The notes under the pieces were generated by a model. It searched no databases, had not been told where the DNA came from, and worked only from the letters and a program-made list of their open reading frames with translations. From Tubulanus polymorphus (Eukaryota; Nemertea; Palaeonemertea; Tubulaniformes; Tubulanidae): a DNA stretch of 64,000 nucleotides. Made by a program: the position numbers and the translations under genes. This document shows, one piece after another, positions 33,101 through 46,621 of this stretch. The DNA lies in NCBI RefSeq assembly GCF_964204645.1, contig NC_134027.1:6932485-6996484 (forward strand), written 5' to 3'. Position 1 is the stretch's first letter. Each line of letters starts with the position of its first letter.

Positions 33101-36100
33101 TATTGATAAACGTGGTTTTGGCTTTGATGAATGGTCTCTTCGAATGCTTGTTATACATACGCTAGCTCTTTGATGTCTTCGTCGTGGTTTCCAATGTTCA
33201 TCAGGATGATAACTCTGGTGTGATGACAAATTCAAACCGCCCTGAAACAGTAAAACTAAATTCATACATGAAGATCTAACAAATCGTTCAACATGCAAAC
33301 GGAACCCACGCAACGCGTAGATTCAATTCGTTTAAGCAGCTGTTAGTGAATGCGTTGTACATATATGGGTAAGCTACTCCTAATAATAAGAATAATAATT
33401 TCCTTATAATTTGTCCCCCTGCATGGCAATAATTTGGTTAGACACCTAAAGCATCAAACAAAATCATGTTAAGACTAAGCTTTTAATATTTGACTTCTAT
33501 TGGAGAACGAGGATGACAATAACAATTATTCTATTAAACGCTTGAATGTAAATGATATAAGAAACATGTTATTTTCTCTTGCAAAACACATGATATTCAA
33601 CTCGTTGGGTAGATAGAAAAGCCATATGAATGGATTTTAGTGAGGTGCAAAGCAAATTTCTCCAAACAAATGTAGTCATGGTGTAAAACATAGACGTAAA
33701 TTTCAATCGAGTATATAAGATATACGATGGTGGTAGGTAAGAAGCGGTTATAGGTAAATGCCTTTGTATTTCTAATCCGGGAGCGTTTGTTGTAATGTGT
33801 ATCTATCGAAACAGAGCTGAGGTGAGAGGGTGACAGGGTACACAGCAACCATATCAAACTGACTTCAAAGAGATTCCACGATTTCATGAAAAATAACTTC
33901 ACACTGCAAACAACACCGTTTCATCGTTAAACATAATATTCCTCTTCTTGGTATTCTTATTGTATATACTATAATGTATTCCTTACGTGGATCAGTAATT
34001 GGTGATAATGTTTTAGCACTTCTATCCACCCAAAAGTTAAATTACACAACATATTTCACCTTTTTATATCATTTTTTCTATACGCAAAAAAGAATAAATG
34101 TTCGAAAATGACATGCATAACATGTATGTTATCCGAATAATCATCGAGGTTCCTTCTGCATGCAGACATTTGTCACGAACATTATTTCTTTCTTTTGTAA
34201 TTATTAATATAATTCTAACAATCATTCTGCAGGTGAACTGAAAATAAGCTTGTTTTCGAGCAAGGTAGTCTGAGCCTCAAATATAAAATCAAAATTAATT
34301 TGATTTATCACATTTTTTATACCAGGTCGTTAATTTAGATCACAATTCACCCGCACAAGGTTTAAGGGTTTCTCACGAAGAAGCAAAATGCTGCGGTGCT
34401 AGAAAACGCACTTATACTGTGAAAGGAACAGCTTGGTTTTACCTTATCAGAGGCATTTCGCTGGGACTGATAGAAACGTCACTCCGCCGACTGCAAAATT
34501 ATATAAAGCCGAACTTAATTCAGAACTTAGGGCATCGAAAGTACCGCGTTTTAATATCCCTTATAGAAATGAGTCTTAATGATTTAATCCACACGCGATT
34601 AGTGAATTCCGTGAGTTTTATCTAAACTTTTATCATCCGACAGATTGAACTATATCCTCAATTACCTGCTCGGCAGGCGGCGCTTCTTGTTGTGTTGTAT
34701 CGTCTGCCGTCGTTTCATTTACTGCTGGCGCTTCATCCAGCTTATCCTCAGCATCACCCTGGTCTTTGGGCAAAGTGCTCTGCAACGATGGCTCATCGGT
34801 TTTATCTTCCTCGTCTTCGACGTTCCTAAGCGAAATACTTCGAGGTGGTGACTCGAGGTCTTTCATCGATATGCTCTGCGGACCGGGCTCATCACCCGAC
34901 TGCAGTGGTTTAGCTTGTACACGAACTCTCTCGTGGTGATCTTCATCATCTTCTGCAACCTCATCGTAATGCTTGCGATACGTCTTCTTTGGCGATTCAG
35001 CGTGAGAAGAAGCCCCCGTTGTGAATACCTTAATCTTCCTCTTCTCCTTTTGGGATGGCAAGGTTTTTTCGATCATCGCGGCCTAATACAATACAAGGGG
35101 AGCAATTAGATTCTAGTCTGGGAGATGAGAATTATGGCATCGAATTGATTTGAGCGCCATGGCTGCCTTTTAATTTTGAACGTATTGGAATTGTCAGTAA
35201 TGGATTAAGTTGGCAGTTATGTTTTTTTTTACCTTGACACGAATTCTGTCAAAGACAGAGGAATATTCGCCAGGGTGAATGTGATCGGAGAAATACAAAT
35301 CGTAATCAATTGCCGAGCGTCTACCGTAGGATTCCGACGGTTTGTAATATTTATCAAAATATTTATACATTTGATCTTCGCCTCCTTCGCTCAAAGCGCG
35401 TCTTCTCTTGCGACGTTCTTCCCGCGCTTTTAGAATGTCGGCATCGTAATCCTTATGGCGGTACAAAACACCGTACGTATTGTAAGCAGACGATTTCCGG
35501 TCGGTGTGTTTATCTTCTAGATCGTCGATTTCCGCCTCGTAATGTTTGTCGTTATTTACCGGCAGACGAGGTTTTCGCATGACTTTCGGTGACAGGACTA
35601 CATCGTCAACATCTTCATCCAGAGAAGCTGCCTTTCTATAACGGGATCTAAAAGGAGTGTATGATGATGTGTATGGCGTATAGGCCGGCGTTGAAAGGTG
35701 TTTACGTTCCGTGTATCTTTTCATATCGTTATAGCCGAATGCCCGATCCGCGTAAAGCCTAACAGGAAGAGACAAATCGCCCGTAACATCCGAGCTACGT
35801 GTTTCAATTTTCTCCTTGTGATTGACGTTTTTGTCATATCCTTTGTATATATCGTTATCCAGATTGCTATTGACGAAATCATCGGAACGAAGATCGTGAA
35901 GAATTTTAGAGACATTTGCTTTCACCTGGCTGCATACTTCACCATCACCCGTGGCTTCTTCGTCATCCGAGTCTAAATAGTAAGAGTGATCCGTAGTCAG
36001 CTCTCGGTGATTTGATGTTGTTTCGTCATCAAAACATTCATCTTCCAATTCATCTTCGTCGATATAAGGGTTGCTCTTAATTGGCTTACTGCATATTGCG

Positions 36101-39100
36101 TCAATAGTTTGTTCCATTTCGAAACGTTCCTGCGCATGGTCCTTTGCCAAGCTCTCGGCCCGATCTACCAGACCTTTACCGAGTGATACGTGCAAATTTG
36201 TGCTATCTTCCAACTCGGCGAGATACTTGGCCGTCCGCGAAGAATAAACTTTTTTCGGCGGTGGAAAATTCATTTGGGGTTTTAGGGTAGTAGCTGCAGT
36301 TACGTAGGTATCCAATTCGTTTCTTTTGAAGTCGAGATCATCTTGACTTTTTCGGCGTAGATTTTGATGATGATATTTCAACAAGATTGGATTTCTCAAG
36401 CGGACGCGGCGACGATCCTCATCTGTGATCTTGGGCCTTTCTGGAGATATAGTCGAGGAATAGACCTTGCGTCTGTAAACAGCGCTGCTCACATCCGTAT
36501 CAGGCTTGACGGAGTCCATTTTCCATTCATTCTGATGACAAATTAAATTCAATATCCAGTTACTAATGTCTAAATAAGCAATACCTTTCATGTTGCTTTG
36601 TATAATTGTTTTAAAAGTAAATTTAGTTCTGGTGTACTGGGCTATTTTAGATATGGTGGCCGTGTACCCCTCTCTGCCTCTGCGTGGTATTGATTCTAAG
36701 ACAAAAATTATCTTTTATCAATAACAAAGTCTGATTATTGTTGCGCAAATGGGTTGTGAAAATTAAAATGGAAATAAAAGAGGCCCAAATAGTCCAACTA
36801 TTCGGTGAAAAACGCGCAAAAGCCGAGTTGATTATTGGATGAAAGATGAGATAAAGGTTGCAAGATGAAGCTTTAATATTCGAGAAAAAAAGAAAAATGA
36901 TGTACCTCCTGGATTAGTCTGAATTTAAACCTTACTTCAACATACCCAACAGTTTTTATGTTATCTACGCAACTGTACTTTTTAGCGGTTCATGGCTATA
37001 TATGAGAATTTGGCCAGCAGTGTGCATTGTTTGACTACAAAGCATGTGAATCATGTGATTTTACCCTCGCAAATTTTCTCATTCCGATTCTTAATCATTT
37101 TTGGAGATTTTATTGTGCTTCAATTCAAATCCAACTTTGTGCACTACCTTCACATATCTACATTCTTAATTCATCTGTTTATAAGTTAGTTGAGCTTTAT
37201 ATATATCACACTCGTTCTAATGTTATTTTGGCACTTTCAACTATCCGTTAACCGTTTTAATTCCAGAAGGTACGCAAACCATGCTTGGATGAGCTTATGA
37301 CTTACCAGCTTTGACGTAATGTCGCTCAAAAGGCGGGCATCGGCATCACGGCTCGCTCTCAGCCGAAGATCATTGTCATCGAGCGTTGAAGTTACAAGAC
37401 GGTTGGCCTTGCGATGCGTTGTATAATCAATATCATCTAAATCGTCATCATAACCTGAACGCAAGGAATAGAATTTACGTCTATTAACATGGTTACTAAA
37501 CAACACATTTTCTCCGGGGATTTATGTAACCTTGAAAAATGAAACGTTGCCGTTGAAACGGTTCATTTCAGTTCTTTATAGTTCTATAGTTAGCTGAATA
37601 AAAATGTAGTGTTATTTATTTCTGCATTCTTCATCATGTCACAACAGGAGATCTGGATGCAGCTACGGAAGTCGGTTATCTAGTGCAAATTCAACCCCAA
37701 AATAGAAATCGCTGAGCAGCAGAATTTATACCAAACCATGCGGTATACAAAATTTGTTTTTTTTTGTTGTTCTCTAATAACTGCATTTTATTCTTAGTGC
37801 TTTTCGCTTACTTTAGCAATGCAGTAATTCCATTTTGAAATACATTATAATGATGCAAAATGGATAAATAGTGAATTAATGAGTCAGACTTTCACAGCGC
37901 GCAAAAAAGCGACCGAACGCGATAGAAGACCTGTTTAACATACAAGATGAAAATAGCTACGCAACGTCTGGTAGATGTCTAGAATGTAAGATTCCCACTA
38001 TGCCGAGATTGTACGTGTATTAGTATAAAAACCCAATGGAATATTGAGTTACCTGCAAGTTAACTTGTAAACAGGTGTTTGATTTACCCGCTTGTTAATA
38101 GAAGCCTTGTACCGCAACTTCATTCTAACTTAAACACATTATTACTCTGCTATATTTTATCCTTTAGGGATTACATTATTATTCATTTGCATACATTCTA
38201 CATTCGTAATTCATATATTACGAAGTGTTACATTTGGTAACGTCTTAATCCCAATATATTCTATCCATAAATTCATTATCAGTATAAACCTTACTCTAAT
38301 TCTCCTAAAAAATCAAGTTCTTCGATATGAATCATGAATATGAAAATAGTTGATTTTGGATCTATAACCCGTGTCCTACATACATACCAACATTTGGCCG
38401 TCGGTGATATTGGGTGGAAGTTCGGTAAAAATCGACCATTTTGGGTTCCGAGATGGGACTATAGTCGGTACTTGTTGATTTCGTTCTGTTGGACGTCTGG
38501 GTGGTTGACTTGTTCTTAAGTATAGATTGTCCCCTACTACCACTCGGACCCTGAAGTAACAAGATTAGATTTGAATAAGACTGACAGTTAAGAAAAAAAA
38601 GATACCAAAAATCATGACCCAATATATCTCAGTAAACGCAAGGTTTTATGCAGCTTTATCGTACAAACAATATTAACTTTTTCTTAGTAACAGCACAAGT
38701 TCGCAACAGAGAATTTAAGTACTTTATGTTTTAACTCCAAAGGTTGATGGCAAATTCATCATAATCATCTTTTATCGCATGCACCACGAGATATTTGTAT
38801 AGCCATCTGCATAAACCTAGGCGATAGATCTCCCAGGGTTTTGTCTAGCTTTGCTGCATGAAAATACCTATAGATATTTGAAGACGGAACGTTCAGCGTA
38901 GTTTTTCCAGACATCAAACTGACGACGGAAATGATAATATACGTTTGATCTAAGTATAAACTTAGCATAAACAAACGCCAAATAACGATTATCTTACGTT
39001 GCACAATGTTTATTCTGTGATCCTTGACTTACTTTTTTTCGATGAGAATTATTCTCGCTAGAGTTAGATTATACAACCATATTCTGCTGTATTCCTTAAA

Positions 39101-40703
39101 TTCTATCGAAAATGATTGTGGGAAAAAGCCTTATCTGTTACACTTTATTCAAAAATGATTTGAAATTATGAACATGATCGATCAATAGGGTAATTCGAAA
39201 TAAATACTATGAAAACTGTCCCGATGGATATGAAATACCTTGAAGTCTATATACATTAAAATGCAACATTAACGTTGACAAAAATGTATGCTTTATAAAT
39301 AATATTCCTATGATATATAATCGATGCTCTTTTTCGATACCAATCTGAAAATCCATAAAACTATTCCGGCGAAATCATGTAATTAATATCCGATCGCTAA
39401 ACAAAAACAACGTGAAAAACCTGAATCCATGTTGCCCTCGCAAGACACCCGCTCTATCGATAAGAAACGAGCAAGCAGCCCTTCACAAGCAGCCCGAAGT
39501 GTCTAGTATTGGTACTGTCTGGGTTAATACTTTATAACGTGTGTGAGTGTTGACGCATTGGTCACGTGGGTTCGGTTGTACACGGATGAGTGCTTACTGC
39601 ATCCGGGTGAACTAGATTTACATAAAATCATCATCTTCTTACAACAACTTAAGAAGGATGTTTCCTTCGTAATCGGCTCTTAACAACGTTGTGACCTTTT
39701 CTCAAGTACGAGTAAATGAGGTGAAAACAAGCCGCAAGAAGGGCTCCTTATTAAAAAACCGACAGTTCACTGTTAGTTCACTGTTAGTTAGAAGTAAAAC
39801 CACAATCAGCAGTTGGTTGTGTTCGTCATCCAAACGATTTTAACGTAGAAAAACACAAACTCCTGGTCTGGTATACAAAATCGGACCATAGTGCCGTTAT
39901 TTATGGTGGCTGATAAGGGCCATAGTGTAAAATTCCTGGTATGTAAATGAGGGCGCCTTAACGCCAGAACGCCAAAACGAAAAAAAAACGTCAAATTTTC
40001 TCTGAAAGTTCGTTATCAACCACGTAAAATAATTCTATATATGCAAATTTATGCAAATTACACACAAGATCAACGCTCCAAATTGAAAAATAATTTCACT
40101 GTGGATGAATGCTTGTTTTGGCGGTTGCGCCAAAACGGAAATAACCGCGCCAAAACGAAATAATCTCTGTTTTGGCTCGCCAAAACGAACTTTTAGAGAA
40201 ATTTCGACGTTTTTCGTTGTTTTGGCGGGGGCGCCAAAACGGAATTTTCTTTGTTTTGGCGCGCCAAAACGAACTTTCAGAGAAAATTGGACGTTTTTTT
40301 TTTCGTTTTGGCGTTCACTATAGCCCTTATCAGCCACCATAGTTATCTATCACATTTTCGCTGTTTCAGCCGAGCCACGAGCCAACTTAGTACATCTTTG
40401 TAATTAGTATATCAATTATTGTAGCTAAGGCATTGCATACATTTTGTTACGGAATTATTTGTCCGTTTTGCTGAAGCATAGGAATTTATATCAGTTAACT
40501 AAGTCAACGAATGCGCAAATATGCGATTCGATGAATAACACATCGTGCTCGAAAAAAATAATTTTCATATGATGACTAAAATATACGTAACCTGTTGGGA
40601 GATAGTCGGCATTCACTAGTCATTTGCTATATGCTCAACTCACCCAGGATTTCGTTAATTTTGATTTGAAACCGATAGAACGATAGCCGAGATTATGCGC
40701 CAT
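30153..40703 (-). CDS. Uncharacterised charged, mostly disordered protein, 11 exons, 936 aa
   Basis: Model: complement of 40644-40703, 38388-38550, 37306-37454, 35233-36531, 34666-35082, 33161-33241, 32457-32576, 31822-31908, 31259-31458, 30999-31128 and 30153-30257. These give 2811 nt with one open frame from ATG to TAG, which strongly supports a real gene. Most introns are phase 0, so cassette exons could be skipped without frame loss. I recognise no family. Seen: a basic N-terminus; a large exon (residues 125-557) rich in Asp/Glu, Arg and Tyr with acidic stretches, a basic cluster RRKRRR at 497-502 that could be nuclear-targeting, and an ISPERP site; an acidic Glu/Pro/Thr segment (558-696); Tyr/Pro-rich short exons (724-763); one probably folded, helical segment (about 793-860, KRLEQLVDVDLPNASKSLSQ onward); and a basic C-terminus (KRIRKVLVGARHG). 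No signal peptide or membrane helix is seen. A structural or scaffold role is a guess. Confidence 0.8.
38551..40643. other. Intron 1 of the 936-aa protein gene
   Basis: Begins GTGAGT and ends TTACTTCAG on the minus strand. It contains the 441-bp MITE at 39901-40341. No coding exon is seen within it. Confidence 0.6.
39896..40346. mobile_element. Foldback MITE (39901-40341) with GTTAT target duplication
   Basis: The ends share a 26-bp terminal inverted repeat with one mismatch, beginning TATGGTGGCTGATAAGGGC and ending ATAGTG. Flanking direct repeats GTTAT lie at 39896-39900 and 40342-40346. Inside, blocks of CGCCAAAACGAA and its complement alternate, so almost the whole element can fold into nested stems; an inner inverted block (ACGTC.AATTTTCTCTGAAAG) extends the arms. 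There is no transposase. The repeat makes meaningless open frames on both strands. Confidence 0.88.
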
Positions 40704-41271
40704 GATTTTATCCGTGTATCTTTAGGCAATGAGTTTATTCCTCGCGTGTTCCAATTAGAATAACTTTGAACTTGCCTCCGCAATAAGGACTAAACATTTT
40801 TCGTTTATGTATAGCGTTCTTGTATTAACGGAGAAAGCCTGTTTGTAAACTTAGTTAAAAGTTATTACTTTTAAAGATGAAAAACCGTTTTGAATAGAAA
40901 TAACAAACGGTCCACTTCGACCCACTCATGGTCTTAAGGCGTTGGACTCAAAATGTATGCAAATTGGCGATGAATATCTACCCTTCGACATCTGAAATAT
41001 AATCATTCCACCAATAAACGGTTCAGTTTGCAACCAGAATGGAAATTTAGGAAATGAGTAGAACAGTGTAGATATAAAGGGTTAGGTTATCTTGCAAGTA
41101 ACGAACATACGTTAATCCATGGACAAAACGAGACTGTTGTTCGTTTTAGAGTCCATGGTTTATCTACTAACTTTGAATTTAAGATTCTAAAAGTGCAACA
41201 GGTAGACCTCGAACTTGCTTTGAACTAGTATTCGAATGCTTGTTTGTAGCTGTACGGCCGTCAGTAGACTA

Positions 41272-41308
41272 TGACGTCATTAAAACCAGGCACTATAAAA
41301 GTCACGTG
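41272..41308. promoter_or_regulatory. CRE, TATA-like and E-box motifs
   Basis: TGACGTCA (41272-41279), TATAAAA (41294-41300) and CACGTG (41303-41308) occur in 37 bp. They lie 570 bp upstream of the minus-strand 936-aa start, though the TATA-like box points the other way, where no gene is seen. Confidence 0.3.
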
Positions 41309-41719
41309 ATCGTGATCGGGTTTCTTACGCGATATCTTTGAGTTTTTTCAAAACCTAGCCCTTGTATTTAAAATCGAACTACGAAAAAATTCCCTATTTA
41401 TGATTCTAAACACGATATCTTGTATAAAGTAATTAGTTTTCAGATAAATCGAAAACTTGTATTTGAAAATAGTCCCAATGTCTGTGGGAAATCATCTTTT
41501 CATCTTAAGATGTAAGATTGTATTCATGATGAATATTACCAAATAGCATACAGACTCTATGTAACTTTGTGTTCTTTTTAGTGCTACTGATAAAACAGTA
41601 AACTTCATATATCCGATAAGTAATGGGAAATTGTTTCGCGTGTTTCGAGGGAGATACAGCGCTTCATATTTCAGCATAATGATACCTTACATCTGTCACG
41701 GTTGCTCCATCAATCAGGC

Positions 41720-42291
<572 letters not shown>

Positions 42292-43195
42292 GTACGTACA
42301 TACTGTGACCAGTTACTCGTGACGTCATACAGGTGGGGTGAATGTGAAAATCTATTTAGTGAATCATTGGAATAATTGGAGTCCATGTTCGATGCAGTCA
42401 TTATGTGTTTTGAAATCACTGTTTTACATACGATGCATATACACGCTTGCCGCAGTTCGTTTGTTGGGCGCTGTGCGAATTGACACGCCAACACAAGAAC
42501 AAATGCAGAATGTATGCCACTCACCACGCAAAATCATTCCTTCTAGCGATTCACTTTTTGTTTATTTTCAAATTAATCCAGATAAAAGAAACTCTGACGT
42601 CAAATACTCGAAAAAATGATTATGTGTGACACATAGTTAGACAATTTGATGCTTGTCTTCTAGAATCATAACAAATGTAAAAGAAAAGATCTATAAATAA
42701 AATCACGTTCACCTGGGCTGGTTATAGCCTATCTAAGATAAATCAACGCATGATTCATATTGTTCGATCGGTAAGAAGGTTGACTGCATAATTTTGCAAA
42801 AACTAAAATTACTCTTGTGGTAGATATTTCTTTCTCATGATATCACAACATTAGCAACTATCATATACAGCGCACATGATGATATAATACCGACTTCTTT
42901 TCCGTGTTTGAATAATTGACCTCCCACGATGCCTTCCCTGGCTTCAAAAACAGTTTTCCAATGCATTCAAATGTATGTAAAATCTAATGGCTGCATATAT
43001 ATGTATATATAAACCATTTTGCCGAATTGATCGTAATGTAAATTGGATTGAAACTAATGTGGGCAGCATACGGCAAACATCAATTAATAAATGCACAGCA
43101 AACGTAATGTTTATGAAGATAGGAAAATTTTAAAGACCCTAAAGGTGACGTTACGTTAGATAGACACATATATATTGTATATTATGGTGTTATGG

Positions 43196-43303
43196 ATGTG
43201 AATATTTTGAGAGGGAACCAACTTTCTAGGTGATTAGGTCTCGGAATGGAATGTGAATATATTGAGGGGAACCAAGTTTCTAGGTGATTAGATCTCGGAA
43301 GAG
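43196..43303. repeat. Two tandem copies of a 55-bp unit
   Basis: The unit starting ATGTGAATAT at 43196 recurs at 43251. Both copies contain GGGAACCAA, TTTCTAGGTGATTAG and TCTCGGAA. They differ at a few positions, so the duplication is old enough to have diverged. Confidence 0.8.
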
Positions 43304-45682
43304 ACATAGAATAAGTTAGGGTTGAAAACCATGCTTTTTTGTTTTAGCTTTATTTTGCTGGGTTTTCAATGACTAGTGGGTTGTCGAAAAATGCATCAGG
43401 GGATTTGGTATCAGTACAAGCGTGATCTTATCTGCAACAATTCTTCGATTTCTAAAAGAAAACGCTTCGAAATGTTTTCTCTGGTTCGTTCAAATGGTTT
43501 CATACGCTAAGAAAGATAAAATCACGTTTGAGCACTTAGCGCCTTACCCCATAACTGGAACTGTATCCAGAGAAACGGACTTTCTTAGTTACCATGGGTA
43601 CATGAGGTACAAGAGACCTACAAGTCAATAAACCATACACAACTTTTAAAGACTCAAGATTTGGTTTGATATATCTTTTTCTTCGTGGGGTCGGGCGGAG
43701 ATACTGAAAATCAGGCCATATAAATGTTGTGCAGGGTAATGATCGCTATAAAATAACGCTTAACTGAAAATGAAATAATCTAAAGTGAAAATGTAAATTG
43801 TGCATAAACAATCTAAAAAAATTATTTACATTGTCCACTGTTAACTTAGAATAATCGATTATGATTGTTAATCTTAAGACAAAAAAAGTTTAACTGGAAA
43901 GAAATAATACATTCGTACTACGCAAGATCCCTCGATGACTTGCTATTCGTTATCAGGATCGACATGAATAAGTTAGTTTTGGTGGGTAGGTGGATAGATA
44001 CTCGTGGAATCGTAATCAATTTCAGATATGTGACACACATTTACTCAGTCGTATAACACGAGAACAAATCGCTCAGGATAAGTTCTATTCTATTTTCGAA
44101 ATGGGCGTTAGCATTCCTGCAGCGAGTTCTTCCATATCACCCCCTCCCCTCTCTCACTGAACAACAATACCACCGTAGATTTGTATACCCGTCTTGAGAT
44201 ATATATAGAAAGCGCCTAGCACTAATCTAAGTTACCTAACTAATTTACGCAAAGAACTCTTAACATAGAAATTCATTTCCAAATAAAACGCGTAATAGTC
44301 TTTATTAAACGTGATTTGCAATGTAGACATGTAGTTTGACAATTTGTATCCCCATTTTTTCCAAGTATCAAGTTACATAGTACATGTTCTTGAATATATC
44401 TGACATTTCCTCAGTTTACTTGCAAGTTATTTCACTTTTGAAAATCGATTGGCTGGACAAAATGAAAATTATATGAAAGATTAGAAATTTGGATTAATTC
44501 AAAATATATAAATAAGCTTACCTTCGATGAAATAGCGAAAAGCTGCTTGGTAATGTGCAGCTAATGGAGGGCACCAAACAAGACGCTAGTAACGCCACCT
44601 GTATAACGTTTAATAGACTAACAATCACATTGGGGGTGGAAGGTATTATACGCAGAGTAGAACAATTCGAGGTAATCCGAACTTATCATAAGAAAACCAA
44701 CCTCACGTTATTTAGTGACGATCGACAACTTTTTTATTTCGGGAATTCAATTTCAAATTTTGGGGGCATATTTGCCTATTCTATTCAAAGATATTTGTGT
44801 ATTATGCACAGCGTTTACATTTTCGTTTATCTAAAAAGATAAACCATATGTATGTATGTATGGAAAAAAAACTTTTGAAGAATCTGCGATCGATTTGCAT
44901 GTGAATGAATGGATACCCGAAATACAAGATAGCCGTGGTTCATTTACATCAGCATCTTCCATCCCTCAGTTGCTGGAACGATGGAGCATCCCTCCGCCTT
45001 CATATTACATTACTATTGGAGCTATAAAAGGTGCGAATTCCACCTCGTTTGCCTGGCTCTATACACTTTTCTTACCAATATACGCTCATCTAGCTAGTAG
45101 TACAAGCTGTAACTTGCTTCTTCTTGAGAACTAAATGTAAGCATTTGAGTAAGCCTTCATATGTATTGTGATGTTGTTCAGTAATCCGTTAAACCATCGA
45201 TGTTCACTTAGCGTTCAAAATATTTCCTAGATTAACGCAATAGACGAATCGAATGATATTTGCAGAAAGACATTTGTACACTTCTTATCGATGATTATTT
45301 TGTGCGGTCATATTCATATATATATACAAGTATACAAATTCATATATTCGAGTATACAAATAGAATATATAAAACAGAATTTTTTCATGGATTGATCGAT
45401 ATTTAGATATAATGAATCGTTTTAACTGGGGTTATTGATTTATTGAATGTTCCTCCGGGCAGTTCTCATAAAATCATCTTTATATAAACTATATCATAGA
45501 AAAATCGTGGAAAAAGGCAAATTATTTTATTTCAGCATATCTGTAATCAATTTTGTTTGTAAAAAAGGTCGTATGATGATCATCATCTGCCAATCAAAGC
45601 ACGTCTTTTGAAGACTTTGTACATATTCGATATAACATCGTTGCGTTGCGGACTTTCTGGAGGAACAGTTGCAGCGACGAAA

Positions 45683-46621
45683 ATGCTCAACACCACGTCG
45701 TACCCAGCAGTACCTCGGTTCACGTACGTTTTCATCGCCATGGAAATCGTACCGCGTGTTCTCGTGAACAGTTCGGCAAGGATTACGATCTGTATTCTGT
45801 ACGGAACTTCCATCGGCCTCGGTATGGTTGGGAACGTTCTCATAGTTATCGTCATGTTTACAAAAAGGTGTTGGAAAATGTCTTACAGTCGCTTTTTCGT
45901 CGCACTCGCCGTCAGCGATACGTTCGTTTTATCTTGGACATCGCTTATTCTAGTTAACACGATATACGGTGGTTCGATTATTGAGCTAAATCTGTCAATA
46001 ACCTGTGCATTTTTAAGTTTTCTAGCTCAGATCTCTTTGTCTTGTAGTTCTGGGATGTTAATGTTGATTTCGATAGAACGATTCTGCCTTGTTCGATTTC
46101 CATTTAGAAGCCGACAGTTCTGGACGACAGCCAGGACATCTGCCTTCTCCGCAATGCTAATTGTATCGTATTGTGGTATTTTTGCTTTCATTTTCCGATC
46201 GGTTACCTACGAGCCAGGAAACGGTTGCGTTATAACCCAATTCGGCGAAAACGTACAGAACATTCTCGGTCCTTTCACTGCGTCCTATCTACCGATATTA
46301 ATTCTAGTCATTTTCAACGCGTTCATTTACGGTTCTTTGATATCAAAGAAAATGGGCGTTAAAGTACCTTCGACGAAAGTAAAACAGGTAACGATTATGT
46401 CGATGTCTGTATGCGTTGCGTTCATAATACTGACGCTACCAAACGACACTGTTGGAGCGCTGATGCTTGTTCCATCCTTGAAGGAGACATTGCAATTACC
46501 ATTCATCGTATCGTACGCCGTAAAATCGTTGAATTTTTCGTGCAACTTCTATCTGTATGTAATATCCGGGGGTGAGTTTAGAGCTGCTCTGAGACACATA
46601 TTTTGCGGACAGCATCTTTGA
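45683..46621 (+). CDS. Rhodopsin-class GPCR, peptide-receptor-like, single exon, 312 aa
   Basis: Seven-pass plasma membrane receptor. Seen: N-glycosylation sites NTT and NSS in the short N-terminus; TM1 with GMVGNVLIVIV (conserved Asn); TM2 with LAVSD; TM3 starting at a Cys (ITCAFLSF) and ending ERF in place of DRY; a partner Cys in loop 2 (NGCVIT); a TM6 proline in ILTLPND where CWxP is usual; TM7 with NFSCNFYLYVISG in place of NPxxY; and a C-terminal Cys (FCGQHL) that may be palmitoylated. NSxxNFxLY-type TM7 motifs are common in invertebrate FMRFamide-like peptide receptors, so a neuropeptide ligand is likely but inferred. The frame is open to about 45608 without another ATG, so the ATG at 45683 is chosen. 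No introns. Confidence 0.88.
   Translation: MLNTTSYPAVPRFTYVFIAMEIVPRVLVNSSARITICILYGTSIGLGMVGNVLIVIVMFTKRCWKMSYSRFFVALAVSDTFVLSWTSLILVNTIYGGSIIELNLSITCAFLSFLAQISLSCSSGMLMLISIERFCLVRFPFRSRQFWTTARTSAFSAMLIVSYCGIFAFIFRSVTYEPGNGCVITQFGENVQNILGPFTASYLPILILVIFNAFIYGSLISKKMGVKVPSTKVKQVTIMSMSVCVAFIILTLPNDTVGALMLVPSLKETLQLPFIVSYAVKSLNFSCNFYLYVISGGEFRAALRHIFCGQHL

Noticed and set aside
40035-40340. Open frames in the foldback element
   Set aside because: They arise from repeated CGCCAAAACGAA blocks read on both strands.
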